DNA of 64,000 nucleotides from Diphasiastrum complanatum. Taxonomy: Eukaryota; Streptophyta; Lycopodiopsida; Lycopodiales; Lycopodiaceae. Shown in pieces: positions 11,600 through 22,560 of this stretch (positions are counted from its first letter, which is position 1; each line of letters starts with the position of its first letter). The translations under genes were made by a program, and so were the position numbers. The notes below the pieces were generated by a model. The model did not search any database. It worked only from the letters and a program-made list of their open reading frames with translations, and was not told where the DNA came from. The stretch spans positions 20,891,192-20,955,191 of the forward strand of contig CM055102.1 in assembly GCA_029204225.1 (NCBI GenBank), given 5' to 3'.

Positions 11600-13445
11600 G
11601 ATGGCCACAGGGTCTCACTTGAAGAGTTGTCGGTGCCACTCCGGCTGTGGTTGTAGTGCGGGGAGGCACTTCAGCTGGTTGCCCTTGATTGTCTAGGCTG
11701 AAAACGGCACCTGCCAGTTGCCGCGTGAGGACTCATAGGGATGTTTGACTAAGAATTCGTTGATTTGATCCTACGGTCTTTGGTCTGCATAAGGCATGAC
11801 TGGCAGAAATGGATCGAGATGATGAAGCAGGGTGATCATCTTGGCTTTGGCTCCTCTTGAGATGATGAAGTAGGGTGCTCCTCTTAGCTTTGGCTCTGAT
11901 CAGTTGCTTGGTTGGAATCTAGGCCCTAGTCTTGTCCACTAGCCTCTGCTTGATCCTACACCTCCAGCCCCGCTGCTTGTTTGTCTTTATCTGGGCTAGA
12001 ACCTTCCAGTGCAGCATCGAGTGTGGGTGGCATTGGAACTACCATTGGGGCTGGTTGGGGTTGTTGTTCCATGTGGTGTTGGCATGCCTCGAGGGCGCTC
12101 TTTGCCTAGGCTAGTTATTGGATTGCTCTCCGTCGGTAATTGTCAAATTCAGCCTGGTATTTGTTGAAGTTTTGATGGTAAACCTTCACCTGCTACATGA
12201 ATAGATCCATCTCAGTTTGGCTGAGAGGTCTATTGGTAGGTGTTGGTTGAGCTAACCAGGTTGTCTTTTCTTCTTGTAGGGTCATCACCTCTGCTCCCAG
12301 GTGTGTGTTTTCCATTTTGAGCACTAAAAATTGTGTCTGGAGTGGGGCTAGTCTTTACATTGCTTGGGGTGGATCTCCTAGACTTTTAGTTGGGCGTCCG
12401 TTGTAGATTTAGAGAGGTTCTTGATGTACCTCTGGAGATCATCTTCATGCTTTTTCAATTCCAGCACCTTGTTCTTCTCTGCTAGTTTGTATTGTTGAGC
12501 TATCTATAGGTCATGCTGGAGCTATGTAATTTCCGATCGTAGCTGCGTATTGTTGGTAGCTGGTTCCAATACTCGGTCGTCCAGTATAGTTTTGGCTGCT
12601 ATCGCATCCTGGACAAAAGTTCCCAAGACTTGGTAGGCCGATGTGAGGTCCGTGGGTCCAGCTGGTACGGTGCTACTTGATGGGGCTCAATGAGATGTCG
12701 CCCCGATGACCTGCACACTGTCATCATCATCTTCTAAAAGATTCTCTGGTGCCGCCATGTTGTCTGGTGCGGTGGGGTCAACATGGTTAGGCGATGGCAT
12801 GTACTATGTTTGGACAAATGCTACATCGGACAACGTTTTGTCACCCTCAGCAAGCTCATGAGATGGATCTGAAAGAGGTGTGAGAGGGGTGGCAGCGGTG
12901 TGGAGAGACATGAGGATGGATTGCTCAAAGGATGAAATGGTAGGAACAAAGGAGAACTAAAGAGCGGTGTCAAGAATGGAGGGAGAGTTTTGAGGTGTGA
13001 GCTCAAGGATGTTCATCCAATTGAGGGTGTTGGGAGATAACTGTGAATCGAAGGGTTGATATGGAGAAGTGCGGTGGAAATGGAAGAAATACGAGAGGGA
13101 GGGAGGATGGAAGAGGAAATGGTGATGGAAGGTGCAGAAGAAGCCAGAACGGCGGCAGAAGGTGGAGGAATGGGGGCAATAAAGACTGAGATGGTGGACG
13201 TAGTAGATGGTTGGGTGGAAACAAAAGTAGTGGTTGTAGAAGAAACAAATGTAGGACGGGATGGGGCGATGCATTGTCGGGTGGCAGGAGGGCTGGCTGA
13301 AGTGGAGGCAACGCCACACATGCGTTTGTTGTGGCCAGTGAGTTAGTAGCAGCAGGATAGGTAGAAGTAGACATAGTGGAAGTGAAAAGATTGGTATGCA
13401 GAATAGTGGTGGAAAGTACTTTAGCATGGTTAAATCCCCCACCTT
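11600..13445 (-). pseudogene. Remnant of the unassigned Gypsy-linked coiled-coil ORF, third copy
   Basis: Read on the minus strand, this resembles the ORF at 59865-62725. The stretch from about 12700 to 12390 gives AYQVLGTFVQD, then LRSEIT, IAQQYKLAEKNKVLELKKHE and DDLQRYIKNL, parallel to the coiled coil at 61081-61300. Near 11700 the reading SSRGNWQV parallels SSRGG at 61905. The N-terminal part (13440-12900) is low-complexity, rich in Pro, Leu, Ser and His. Many stops are present. As in the other copies, Gypsy integrase lies upstream of it on the same strand (13880-14222). The function is unknown. Confidence 0.5.
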
Positions 13446-13794
13446 CTATTTAAGGAGTGTGGCAAAGTTGTAGAGAAGGGGCCCGACACCTATTCGGTCA
13501 CATGAGTTAGGCTTGATAGCAAGAGAAAGCTCATTCATTAATGACCTATTTGGTCTCAGATTCATCAGAATAAGAGGATGACATGATGTCAGTGGTTTGG
13601 TTAGATGCTAGATAAGAGGTGACAATGATGAAGATGGAAAAAAGAGAAAAAAAGGTGTTTAGGTTGCCCTCCAAAGGTTCTGCAGTCTCTACAAGGGTTG
13701 ATGAACTCTCGCAGGACTTATCCATATATTAAATTTTTAAGATTTGACCACGTAGGCAGGTCAATTTCATTGTCCTGATTTCATTCTTGTTGTA

Positions 13795-13875
13795 TATGAA
13801 GGTTGTCTTGGGACCGCCACCATTTTTTATGGGGGATATTGTTGGAGGGTTTGTGGATATCGAGGCAATCCTAAC
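13795..13875 (+). repeat. Block shared with 62625-62700
   Basis: GACCGCCACCA, then a short variable part, then GATATTGTTGGAGGGTTTG resembles the start of the putative family B LTR at 62626. Here it is on the plus strand although the surrounding Gypsy pieces are on the minus strand. Confidence 0.6.
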
Positions 13876-13879
13876 CCTA

Positions 13880-14222
13880 AATGCCCATAGTGCAGCATGT
13901 AACTTATGCTCACAATCACATCTGCTAACTATTTTCGTGATAACACTACATAGGATCTTGTTGGATGATTCTGCTTACCCATTACCATGAGGATAATAAG
14001 GTGTGCTGAATCGGTGGATCGTGAAGAATTCCTCCAATAGGACCTTGATGGTCTCATTGACAAAATGGCTTCCGCGATCGCTAAATGTCTCCATCGAACA
14101 TCCGAAGCGCACTATGATGTTTTCATATAAGAATTTGGCAGTAGCTCGAATGTCAGATGTTCACACTGCCTTGGCTTCTACCCATTTGGTGAGATAATCT
14201 GTAGCCATGATGATGAGGTACC
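13880..14222 (-). mobile_element. Ty3/Gypsy integrase fragment (family B, minus)
   Basis: On the minus strand, starting near 14222, the sequence encodes MATDYLTKWVEAKAV, then a stop, then TAKFLYENIIVRFGCSMET, FSDRGSHFVNETIKVLLEE (catalytic Asp in SDRG), RFSTPYYPHGNG with a stop in place of Gln before AESSNK (catalytic Glu), and HKLHAALWAF. It is the same protein segment as 3105-3460 and 46160-46510. It breaks off near 13880 at the shared block and is not intact. Confidence 0.85.
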
Positions 14223-15048
14223 TTAACTTCTGTCTGAAAACAAGAAAAGAGATTGACTAACTGGAAAACGAAAGTAGAGTACTTAGCTCTTTTTTAGGAC
14301 TGTACTTCCAGAGCAAGAAACCCCCTCAGTTCTTCCACAGTTGTCCAATCCGTCCTCTTAAAGTGCATGCCATCAGATGAAGGCAATCTAAAAATTGTGT
14401 AGATGATTGTTGGAGAACCCCTGTTGATAGAGTTTGTCTCTGCTGCCTCCAAAAATCAAAGTTACAACCTGGGAAAGCGCAATCAATTTCCAAATTACTA
14501 GCCCTTTACCCTCGCTATCTGATTAAGGCTGTTTTTGCTCTAGAATTTTCGAATTTGACACTACCAATCAAATTGAATATCCAAGATTTTACATAGGAGA
14601 CTGGTCGCTGATCTGTCCTCTGTCTGATCACCAAAGTTGGAGCTAAAAATCGGGGAGAAAACTACAGTTTAACTCTTGTCTGTCCAGCGCTAAATCTGCC
14701 TCAAGATTTCTGCCCTGAAACTACTTCAAAATCCGGAAACTTCACTCCGAAATTGAAGCTCAACCCTGATTTGGCAGCGCTGGACCTGTCCTCAGATCTG
14801 TCCCCATAATCCGCTCAGAAATCTGGATAAAAACATTCGAAAATCAGGGATGCAAGCTGATCTGTCAACGCTAGAACTGTACAAGGAAATTGCCTCTAGA
14901 ACACTGAAAATCCCAGCAAATTTAATTGAGTAGAGAGCTGTTCCTACAGCGATGTCCTCTTCTACTCTTTTTTGAAAATCTGAGAATTCTTTCCTAGCTT
15001 CTTATAGATTTCTCTACTGCTACTACTAAGCTCCCAAAGAAGAAGATG
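14223..15048 (-). other. Copia-type untranslated leader (minus), no gag
   Basis: This lies directly downstream (minus strand) of a primer site at 15049-15060, so it is probably leader sequence. No gag follows; family B integrase begins at 14222 instead. No coding frame is recognisable. Confidence 0.5.
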
Positions 15049-15060
15049 GCTCTGATACCA
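15049..15060 (-). promoter_or_regulatory. Primer-binding site (initiator Met-tRNA type)
   Basis: GCTCTGATACCA on the plus strand is TGGTATCAGAGC on the minus strand, a perfect Copia primer site. One base separates it from the LTR end. Confidence 0.8.
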
Positions 15061-15061
15061 G

Positions 15062-15430
15062 TGTAAGCGATCCTAACACCACAGTAGGGCAAACAATAAC
15101 TGATCTACCCAACCTTGCCTACTCCCTGATATAGAGTAAGCCCCTCCTAGCCCAGTGTGAGGACTGATAGCATGCTACTGCCAAGTGTCAGCCACGTGGC
15201 ACTGACGTGGCCGACTGCACATCGGGACCGAACTGGGGGCCCTATCCTGCTGACAGGGTCCCTAGGCTGTGTTAGACCCGCCATGGCTATGGACCGTGCT
15301 GGGGCACACTACTCACACTGTCTTACGGCTCTAGGCTATGCATTTGCTATAGCCTAATACATACACAAGCAAATACTTTCATTAATACTAGACGCTGATG
15401 CCAACGAATCTTAATGATTGGAATTCAACA
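15062..15430 (-). repeat. Putative 5' LTR (minus)
   Basis: On the minus strand it would start TGTTGAATTC and end CTTACA, giving canonical TG/CA ends and a 369-bp LTR next to the primer site. The inner end is firm because of the primer site. The outer end is chosen on the TG start alone. Confidence 0.45.
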
Positions 15431-15949
15431 CACGCAGTCTACAATTTAGACTTAAGTCTAGCACAAACACAAAAATCTAAAATTGTAGGCCTGCCATGTA
15501 AGTATTTTGCATTTTTGAAAAACTCGTTGTCGTGACATTTTGAATTCAAGTAGAAGCTTGCCCCTCCAATTGGAGAAGTCATGACTTTTGGGCATGCTTC
15601 CACAAAGAAGATTGTGAGGTTGAGTTTCGCATGAGCTGCATGCAAATGTGGTATTGCATATAGGAGCTTTGAGCATTTGCATATAGGAGCTTTGAAGGTT
15701 TATCATTTACAATTTTTTTTCGCAAATGTTACAATGATGGTGCTCTCTTTTTTTGGGCTCTAATTTTTGCAGAAGAAAAACATTGATGCCAATGATAATA
15801 TGGAGAGCATAATTTCAAGAAACTCTACCCGTTACAAGCTATCGGTTGCATAATATCTACAGAGCAATCTGGCAAGTAACATTCTTGAAATCGAGCTTTG
15901 TGTTAAGCTACTACTAATGCCCAATAATTTTTTTCAACAACTTTTACTG
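15431..15949. other. Unassigned, with short direct repeat
   Basis: No gene recognised. The phrase GCATATAGGAGCTTTGA occurs twice, at about 15656 and 15678. Confidence 0.4.
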
Positions 15950-16495
15950 CAATGTATATCTGGGGCGTAAAGGGTCAAGCTATGTCGTAATAGCATTATA
16001 CGTTGATGATTATTTAATTATCAGCAATTCAAATCAGTTATTATAGGAAACCAAATCTCTGCTTTCATCAGAGTTTGAGATGACTAATTTAGGCCCAGTC
16101 CATTACCTACTTGGTATGGAGATCAGTAGAGATTGCGCAGGCAGAAAGATAACTATAAGCCAAGAATTCTACTTGACTAATGTACTTCGCAGATATGGCA
16201 TGGAGGACTGCAAGCCCATAGACACACCTATGGATCCAAGAGCTAAGCTGTCCAAAGACATGTGCACCAAAACTCAAGCAGATCAGCAAGAAATGTGCAT
16301 ATATCCTTATCAATCTGTCATAGAATCTATTACGTATTCTATGATCTGCACATGACCTGATCTAGCATATGCAGTAAGCACATTGTCTCAATACATGTCC
16401 AATCCAGGCCTACAGCACTCGAAAGTTCTGCAAAAAATACTAAGGTACATTCAAGCTACAAAGCACTAGGCTTTGAGCTATACTGCACTCACATT
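15950..16495 (+). mobile_element. Ty1/Copia RT-connection fragment (another family)
   Basis: Reading gives VVIALYVDDYLIISNSNQ with the catalytic YVDD near 16005. A stop follows, then EFEMTNLGPVHYLLGMEI at 16075, YLTNVLRRYGMEDCKPIDTPM, and, after a stop at 16355, PDLAYAVSTLSQYMSNPG and LRYIQATKH. That is the RT thumb and connection up to where RNase H should begin. It breaks off near 16495. It differs from the downstream Copia copy and is a separate insertion remnant. Confidence 0.85.
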
Positions 16496-16623
16496 GACGA
16501 CTTATTTCTTCTGAGGAGGAGTTTCTCAAAATTCAAAGTCAGCTTAGTTTTCCGAAATCAATTGTCTATTCACCAACTATATTGACATCGAGAGGTGGAC
16601 ATAATAACAATGTTGAATGCGTA

Positions 16624-17341
16624 ATCTTCAATCCATGGAGTCAATGGCAAGCAAGGAACTAGCTCTCGCCCTACCAAAAGCTTTCAAAAAGTGTGGACAG
16701 ATGTGTGAGGCATGTGGCCTTGCAAAGTCACACAAATCTTCTTAAAAGAGATCTTCATCAAGATCTCCCTCTCCCTTGGATCTCATACATTCTGATGTAC
16801 ATAGTTTTTCACATGCAAGTAATGGAGGTGCTTCGATGTATGTAACAATTATAGATGATTGTACTAGATTCACATGGATTTAGTTACTATCAAAGAAAAT
16901 TCTTGTATATGAAGCTTTCATTAAGTTCAAGTCTCTAATTGAGAAGCAACTTAGTACTTCCATTAAGGCACTAAGATGTGATAATGGAGGAGAGTACACC
17001 TCCATATGAAAGACTTTTGTGAGACCAATGGCATTGAATTGCAATACACTTGTTCCTACACCCCCCAACAAAATGGGGTGGCCGAGAGGAAAAATAGGAG
17101 TCTATGTGAATGTGCAAAGTATTTAAGACTTGTTGCATCACTTCTCATCTCATTTTGGGGAGAAGCCATAACTTGTGCTAATTACTTGTGTAATAGACTT
17201 CCTAGTAGTGCTATTGATGGGATCTCACCATATCAAGCTTTGTTTGGTAAGAAACCCAATGTAAAAGATTTTAAAATCTTTGGATGTATTTGTTATGTCC
17301 ACATCCCTTTGGAGACAATAAGGAAGGAAGATGCTACCTCC
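16624..17341 (+). mobile_element. Ty1/Copia GAG-pre-integrase and integrase remnant (family C)
   Basis: MESMASKELALALPKAF followed by CEACGLAKSHKSS (CX2C of the GAG-pre-integrase zinc site) starts near 16635. The integrase core follows with LDLIHSDVHSF (Asp 1), VTIIDDCTRFTW, and ALRCDNGGEYTS (Asp 2). After a frameshift near 17005 the frame has YTPQQNGVAERKNRSLCECA with the catalytic Glu. The open frame from 17006 to 17344 then carries the end of the core up to FKIFGCICYVHIP. Stops near 16745 and 16880 and the frameshift inactivate it. The region between integrase and RT is missing. Confidence 0.9.
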
Positions 17342-17648
17342 TAAGTGGATTTATAGAATAAAGTACAATAAAGATGGATCTATTAGTAAGTACAAGGCTA
17401 GGCTTGTTTCTAAAGGATTTCTTCAAGTAAAAGGATTGGATTATGAAGAAACATTTGCACCTGTAGTTAAGCTTGTAGCTATTAGATTAATCATTTGCAT
17501 TGCTACTTTGTTCAAGTGGGATCTCTACCAAATGGATGTGACAAATGCTTTCTTGAATGACTTCTTAGAAGAGGAAATCTACATGATGCAACCCGAGGGC
17601 TTCATCAAGGTTGGTGAGGAGCAAAAAGTGTGCTACTTAAGAGCTTGA
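17331..17648 (+). CDS. Copia RT N-terminal part (family C)
   Basis: This frame starts at the RT fingers with PPKWIYRIKYNKDGSISKYK, then ARLVSKGFLQVKGLDYEETF and APVV, and YQMDVTNAFLNDFLEEEIYM with the first catalytic Asp, ending YLRA at a stop. It overlaps the next frame by 19 bases; a one-base slip around 17630-17640 would join them. The pairing suggests a single RT gene broken by one frameshift after KVCYL. Confidence 0.85.
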   Translation: MLPPKWIYRIKYNKDGSISKYKARLVSKGFLQVKGLDYEETFAPVVKLVAIRLIICIATLFKWDLYQMDVTNAFLNDFLEEEIYMMQPEGFIKVGEEQKVCYLRA

Positions 17649-18745
17649 AGCAAGCACCTAGAGCTTGGTACTCTAGGTTGCATGATTTTCTCTATTCCCT
17701 TGGCTTTGTACTAAGTGCTTATGAACCTTTTTTATATTTCAAATGTAGTGAAAGAAAGATCATCATTGTGGTGCTTTATGTTGATGACATCATTATGACA
17801 GAAAATGATGATGAAGGCATAGGCAAAGTAAAAGTTGATTTATCTACTGAGTTCAAGATGGTAGATCTAGGCTTCCTAAAGTTTATACTTGGTATAGAAG
17901 TGTCTAGAAGTAGCAATTGTACTTTTATAAGTCAATCTAAGTATGCTACTTCCATTCTTGAAAAGTTTGGTATGAAAGATTGTAAGGGGATTGACACCCC
18001 TATGGAGCATGTTGTGAAAGCAACTAATGAAGGTGATGAAGCATCCTTTGAGGACATCACCCTCTTTAGAAAGCTTGTAGGCTCCCTAATCTATTTAACC
18101 ATCACTAGACCTACCTTAAGTTTTTGTGTAAGCAAGTTGAGTCAAAGTATGCAAGCTCCTGTAGTGCATCATTGGAAAAGTGCCAAGAGAGTGCTTAGAT
18201 ATGTTTCTAGTACTAGATTTTTTGGCATACTTTATGAAGGATCTAACTTGCACTTGAGAGCCTACTCGGATTCAGATTTTGCAGGTGACAAGATGGATAG
18301 AAAGTCCATTAGTGCATTTGCAACATTCCTTTGTGGAGGAGTAATATCTTGGCTTTCCAAAAGGCAAGATACTATCTCACTATCTTCTTGTGAAGCCGAG
18401 TACAAGGCATTGACTTCAACAACTAAAGAGCTCCTATGGCTAAGAAGACTCTTGATGGAGCTACATGTGCTAAAGGCCGAGGAGATCCCTTACATATATT
18501 GTGACAATCAAGCTTCTCCACAAATTGCTTCCAATCATATCTTCCATGCTAGAACAAAGCATATTGAGATAGCTCACCACTTTGTGAGGGAGAAGGTACA
18601 ATCCAAGGAAGTGCAACTACATCATGTACCATCATCCAAATGCATAGCCGATATCTTAACCAAGCCGTTGTCCAAAGATCCATTTTACAAGTTAAGATAT
18701 GCTCTTGGAATTGTAGATAAATGTACATTAGATTTGCCAAGTTAG
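17630..18745 (+). CDS. Copia RT palm-thumb and RNase H (family C), 371 codons open
   Basis: The frame begins at LKSLKQAPRAWYSRLHDF. The catalytic VLYVDDIIM is near residue 50, STEFKMVDLGFLKFILGIE near 80, and the connection TITRPTLSFCVSKLSQSMQ near 155. RNase H begins at RAYSDSDFAGDKMDRKS and has SLSSCEAEYKALTSTTKELLW, YCDNQASPQIASNHIFHART and the terminal ADILTKPLS. All RNase H acidic motifs appear kept. It is one of the longest intact pol frames in the window. The upstream half of pol is broken, so the element is not autonomous. The 3' LTR starts at 18759. Confidence 0.9.
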   Translation: MLLKSLKQAPRAWYSRLHDFLYSLGFVLSAYEPFLYFKCSERKIIIVVLYVDDIIMTENDDEGIGKVKVDLSTEFKMVDLGFLKFILGIEVSRSSNCTFISQSKYATSILEKFGMKDCKGIDTPMEHVVKATNEGDEASFEDITLFRKLVGSLIYLTITRPTLSFCVSKLSQSMQAPVVHHWKSAKRVLRYVSSTRFFGILYEGSNLHLRAYSDSDFAGDKMDRKSISAFATFLCGGVISWLSKRQDTISLSSCEAEYKALTSTTKELLWLRRLLMELHVLKAEEIPYIYCDNQASPQIASNHIFHARTKHIEIAHHFVREKVQSKEVQLHHVPSSKCIADILTKPLSKDPFYKLRYALGIVDKCTLDLPS

Positions 18746-18758
18746 AAGTGAGAAGGAG

Positions 18759-19620
18759 TGTTGAAAATTGTCACTTCTCACTTGTCATTTTTTATTGTAA
18801 ATAAAAATCAATCATGAGTACAATGTTCATGATCTGATTTCACATGTGTGGAGCCTGTTCCCACATGTCAAAGAAAGTACTTTTCATATTTATAAATATC
18901 TACTTTGATTTTGTATCAATCAAGTCAAGTGTGAACATGATATGACTAGTTTTTTAGTCAAGTTGACTAGTCACCTGGAAGTTAGCTTATCCTTGCATGT
19001 GCATGAGTAAATGCTCCCACATGGCAAGTGGATGTTCACACGTGTGTATAGAGTTCTAGAAGATAAGAGTTGACCATTTTCCTTAGATCCTATTTTGTAG
19101 GGAATATTCCTATATTCTAGGAGACTAGCTCTTTGGATTTTAGCCATATTCTAGAAGGTCAACTTTGGATAAGGATCAAGGATGGATCAAATGGATAGAT
19201 TTGAGTGATGTGGCACTCTTCACATGTGTGAAGACCTGCTGGACTGTATCAGATTCGTGGATGTACTTGATCCATAAAAGGATCATCATTTTGCTAATGA
19301 GATTGATGAGACTTTTGCATTCTACACTTTTGTGAGATTTCTAGTCAATAGAATTGTGATTTTATTGAATGATTGCTATCAAGAACCAATGTACTTGTTG
19401 TTTTAGGTGCAGGCCATACAGTGGACAGTACTCCACACGTGTGAGGCCGCTCTCACTTGTTTATGAAGATTTGTTCCATTGCTCTTGGTTAAATCTAAGT
19501 GAAGTGAATCTTGATCAAGATCTAAAGTGTAGAACTTGATAGATCCATTGATTAAGCAACCAATAGCTCTCTATGATTGTTAAGTACAATCATTAATGTC
19601 CTAAAACTGAATTTTTATCA
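18759..19620 (+). repeat. 3' LTR, family C (approximate end)
   Basis: The purine run GAAGTGAGAAGGAG (18745-18758) precedes TGTTGAAAATTG, a canonical LTR start just after the RNase H stop. The end is placed at TTTTTATCA, where coding of another Copia element begins. Within it lie four CACATGTGTG or CACACGTGTG palindromes, at 18841, 19037, 19221 and 19434. The 5' LTR is not in the window, so the length (about 860 bp) is a guess. Confidence 0.55.
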
Positions 19621-20606
19621 CCTCACATGACACCACATGAATTATGGTGGGGTAGAAAGCCCAACCTGTCTCACATCAAAATCTTTGGCTATGCAACTTA
19701 TGCACATATTCCTCATAAGCTTCGAAAGAAGCTCAATGAGAAAGCTAAACAGGGATTTTTGGTAGGTTATGACAACAATTCATAATACTACAGAGTCTAC
19801 ATGCCAGACACGAACATTGTGAAAATAGTAAGAGATGTCAAATTTGATGAGAGCAGGACAATGTCCAATGATGATCCTATCGGCTATGAAGTTCTGGAGA
19901 GACAATACTATGATTTGCCACCAGTGACAGAGGGAGCAGAAGATGAACACGAAAACGAAGATTTTCGAGTTGCTTCACATTTGAGTGACGAATCAGAAGA
20001 CGAAGATTTGAGAAGCAGCCTTCTACTACAGCACCTGTGAACCAAGATGGTTTCGGACCTAGCAGAGTAGACAAAGACAAAGGCATTGTTGTCCTAGGAG
20101 GATCTCCTAGAAGGTTGACAAGACCACGAAGAGCGCCAGCAAGATACGTGTTAGGCAGCTCTGCTTCCACATCAGAAGAGTTCTATGGATTCAGTGGTGA
20201 ACCACAAACTTTTGAGGAAGCGATTGAATGTCCAGAGAAGGACAAATGGATCCAAGCCATGAATGAAGAGATGGAATCCATGAGGAAGAACCAGATATGG
20301 ACGTTGCAACCATTACCACATAAGCGCAAGACTATCAGATGCAAATGGGTTTTCAAGCTCAAGTATGGACTGTATGGGAATGTCTTGAAATACAAGACAA
20401 GATTGGTAGCGAAGGGATTTTCTCAGAGATATGGTATTGACTACTCTAAAACCTTCAATTCCAATGTGTATGTGAGAATTACAGATGGACAGATCATTAT
20501 TGTGGCTGTATATGTGGACGACACTCTGATACTTTGCAAGAGTCAGAAGCGGATTGCTGAAGTGAAGGAAGACATCTTGAAACATTTCAAGATTATGGAT
20601 TTGTGA
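19621..20606 (+). mobile_element. Ty1/Copia integrase-tail and RT fragment (family E)
   Basis: From 19635, PHELWWGRKPNLSHIKIFGY and KAKQGFLVGYDNNS form the end of integrase. One stop follows, then an acidic linker (19801-20037), then from 20037 a frame with RRAPARYVLGSS, EAIECPEKDKWIQAMNEEM and RCKWVFKLKYGLYGNVLKYK, the Copia RT start. After YGIDYSKTFNSNV about 100 codons are missing: the frame jumps to GQIIIVAVYVDDTLILCKSQ. The deletion removes the first catalytic Asp block, so the RT is dead although YVDD remains. Confidence 0.85.
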
Positions 20607-21661
20607 AAAGCCAGGTGTTACCTTGGCTTGCAAATTGACAGGGACTATGAGGGAGTAAGTTGGACCTTCATCAGTCGAGATACATCCAAAAAATCTTAGA
20701 GGATTTTGGGATGCTGAATTGAAAAGGAGCGAATACTCCGATGCTCGCAGGAACGGTGCTGATGAGCGATGATTGTCTGAGGATTGAAGAAGAGAGAGAA
20801 CAAATGCAGCTCACACCTTACAAGAAGCTGATAGGTTCGCTGATGTACCTTGCAGACAACACACATCCTGACATTGCTTATGCAGTGTTCAGGATGAGCC
20901 AATTCTGTACGAGTCCGAGCTTGACACATTGGAAGATTGCAAAACGAATTTTGCAATATCTTCAATTAACGAGAGATTATGGCTTGTGTTATTATCGTGA
21001 TTCATGTTTCAAGATGCTTTCCTATAGTGATGCTAGTTGGGCATCCCTCAAGGACGATTGTAAAAGCGTCTCAGGAGGATGCACCATCTCGTCAGGAGCG
21101 AAAATTCACTGGGTCAGCAAGGAGCAGACCATTGCATCAACAAAGATGACCAATGAAATAATTTGATTCAAACAGTTCCTGGATGAATTGGATGGAACAA
21201 GAAACGAGCCTCTGGTTTTGCAAATAGATAACACATCTGCAATACATCTAACGAAAGATCCTGTGTTCCACTCAAGGACAAAACACATCGCAATCAAGTA
21301 CCACTTGATCAGAGATATAATTGAGAAGAAGATGTTGCAGACCACCTTCATTGGAACGAAAGACATGGTTGCTGATGTTTTCACAAAAGCCCTAGACAAA
21401 GGTCTTTTTGAGAGACAGAGGAGCAGTCTTGGAGTCGTCAAGCTATCGTGCTTTGACAGGGAGCTGAAGAAACAAAACGTTTCTATTACCAAAGCTTTGC
21501 TAGATTTCAGCCCTCACTCTGACGAAAATGTTCGCGAACACGAAATTCAAAAGACACAAAGTGAAAATGTTTGCAAACACCCTGACGAAAAAGACACGAA
21601 GCGAAAAATTCGCAAAAGAGAATTTTTTCACGGTATAGTGGGAGAAAGTCAGACGATGTGA
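20607..21661 (+). mobile_element. Copia RT-connection and RNase H, family E, with extended tail
   Basis: After a stop at 20606 the sequence continues as YLGLQIDRDYEG, frameshifts, and resumes at 20741 with LTPYKKLIGSLMYLADNTHP, DIAYAVFRMSQFC, ILQYLQLTRDYGLCYY and SYSDASWASLKDDCKSVSGG (RNase H). A stop at 21166 is followed by LVLQIDNTSAIHLTKDPVFH, HSRTKHIAIKYH and ADVFTKALDKG. The last frame runs about 70 codons beyond the usual Copia end, through Lys/Glu-rich sequence built from repeats of GACGAAAA and TTCGC-type words. The tail may be LTR read as protein. Confidence 0.85.
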
Positions 21662-22269
21662 AAGTCAAAAGACACGAAGCGACACGAAAATTGTCGCGAC
21701 GTCTTTTTCGACCCTCACGCTCCAAAAAGGATCAGCAAAATCATGCAAGTACCAAGAAGTACAGATATTTGATCTAATATCATGACATCAGTAGATGTAC
21801 TCTAGGTCATGGCTAATCTGTCACTCTTGTAATTTGTAATTAGTTGTAGATGTTTTAATCACTCTAATCTAGAAGTTACACGACATGACTATATACCTTC
21901 TGGTTGATGTATGATATAACAAATCTAATGCTAGTAAGCAAGATAGATAGATAGATAGATAGAATACAAAATAGAAGTGACAAGTTTGGTAAGCATGATC
22001 CACAGAGATCCAAGAAGTCCGCTAGTATGCGAGACATTACTCGTGGGAGAGCACCGCTTCTCTCACGCCAACGCACTGTGTGGGTCTGTCATACAGTGCA
22101 CGAAAAATGAGAAGATCAATAGATGATATTGTAGCCATTACGCACATATCACTCTTATCTTGTCTGATCTTAAATGAATTGTTGTCCGCCATCGTTTGTG
22201 TATCTCATTCACTCATTTTATCAATTCCGGGAAAACCCAAGTGAAAAGCAGTCAAAATATCAAGGGAGC
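21662..22269. other. Downstream flank of family E with GATA microsatellite
   Basis: Probably 3' LTR or flank of the Copia element above, but no borders are visible. A (GATA)n run occupies 21941-21963. No gene recognised. Confidence 0.4.
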
Positions 22270-22273
22270 GAAT

Positions 22274-22560
22274 TCAGGTCCAAGCCGAGTCAGGTGGTGA
22301 AGTGGGAGCATGATGAGGTGCAAGGTCGACCTTGGTTAATGCGAGTTGTTGACGAAAAGCAGAGCAAGCGTTATGATGGCGAGAAAGACCGGCACCTTGC
22401 AAATAAAGGCAACCACAGCCTGCACATGGAACACGGGGGCGAGAAGAGGAAGAAGGAGAAAGCTGGGAAACTGAAAGAGAGGAAGAAAGCTGGTGGCGAA
22501 GATTGGGCGGACAGTATGGCACCACCTGGCCAGAGGAAACAAGCAAGGAATCCGCAACAT
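22274..22560 (-). mobile_element. R2-like LINE N-terminal zinc finger fragment (minus)
   Basis: A minus-strand frame of 90 codons has a Ser/Pro-rich start and then RPRVPCAGCGCLYLQGAG followed by LSRHHNACSAF. This is a C2HC finger (CX2C, then HX4C), the type found before the RT of R2-like LINEs. The LINE at 29.8 kb has the parallel ERVPCHACGHFFSPRGGPA after a similar Ser/Pro stretch. No RT follows here, so it is a 5' fragment. A Lys-rich plus-strand frame over the same bases is the antisense shadow. Confidence 0.5.

Noticed and set aside
12821-13442. Overlapping minus-strand frames of 61-161 codons, rich in Pro, Leu, Ser and His, and a plus-strand Glu/Met-rich frame
   Set aside because: Low-complexity sequence open in several frames at once; only the frame continuing into the coiled coil has any relation to another copy.
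13795-13990. Plus-strand 67-codon frame with GPPPFFMGDIVGG
   Set aside because: Its first part is the LTR-like block and the rest is antisense to Gypsy integrase.
15157-15357. 66-codon plus-strand frame
   Set aside because: Lies inside the putative LTR at 15062-15430 and has no resemblance to any family.
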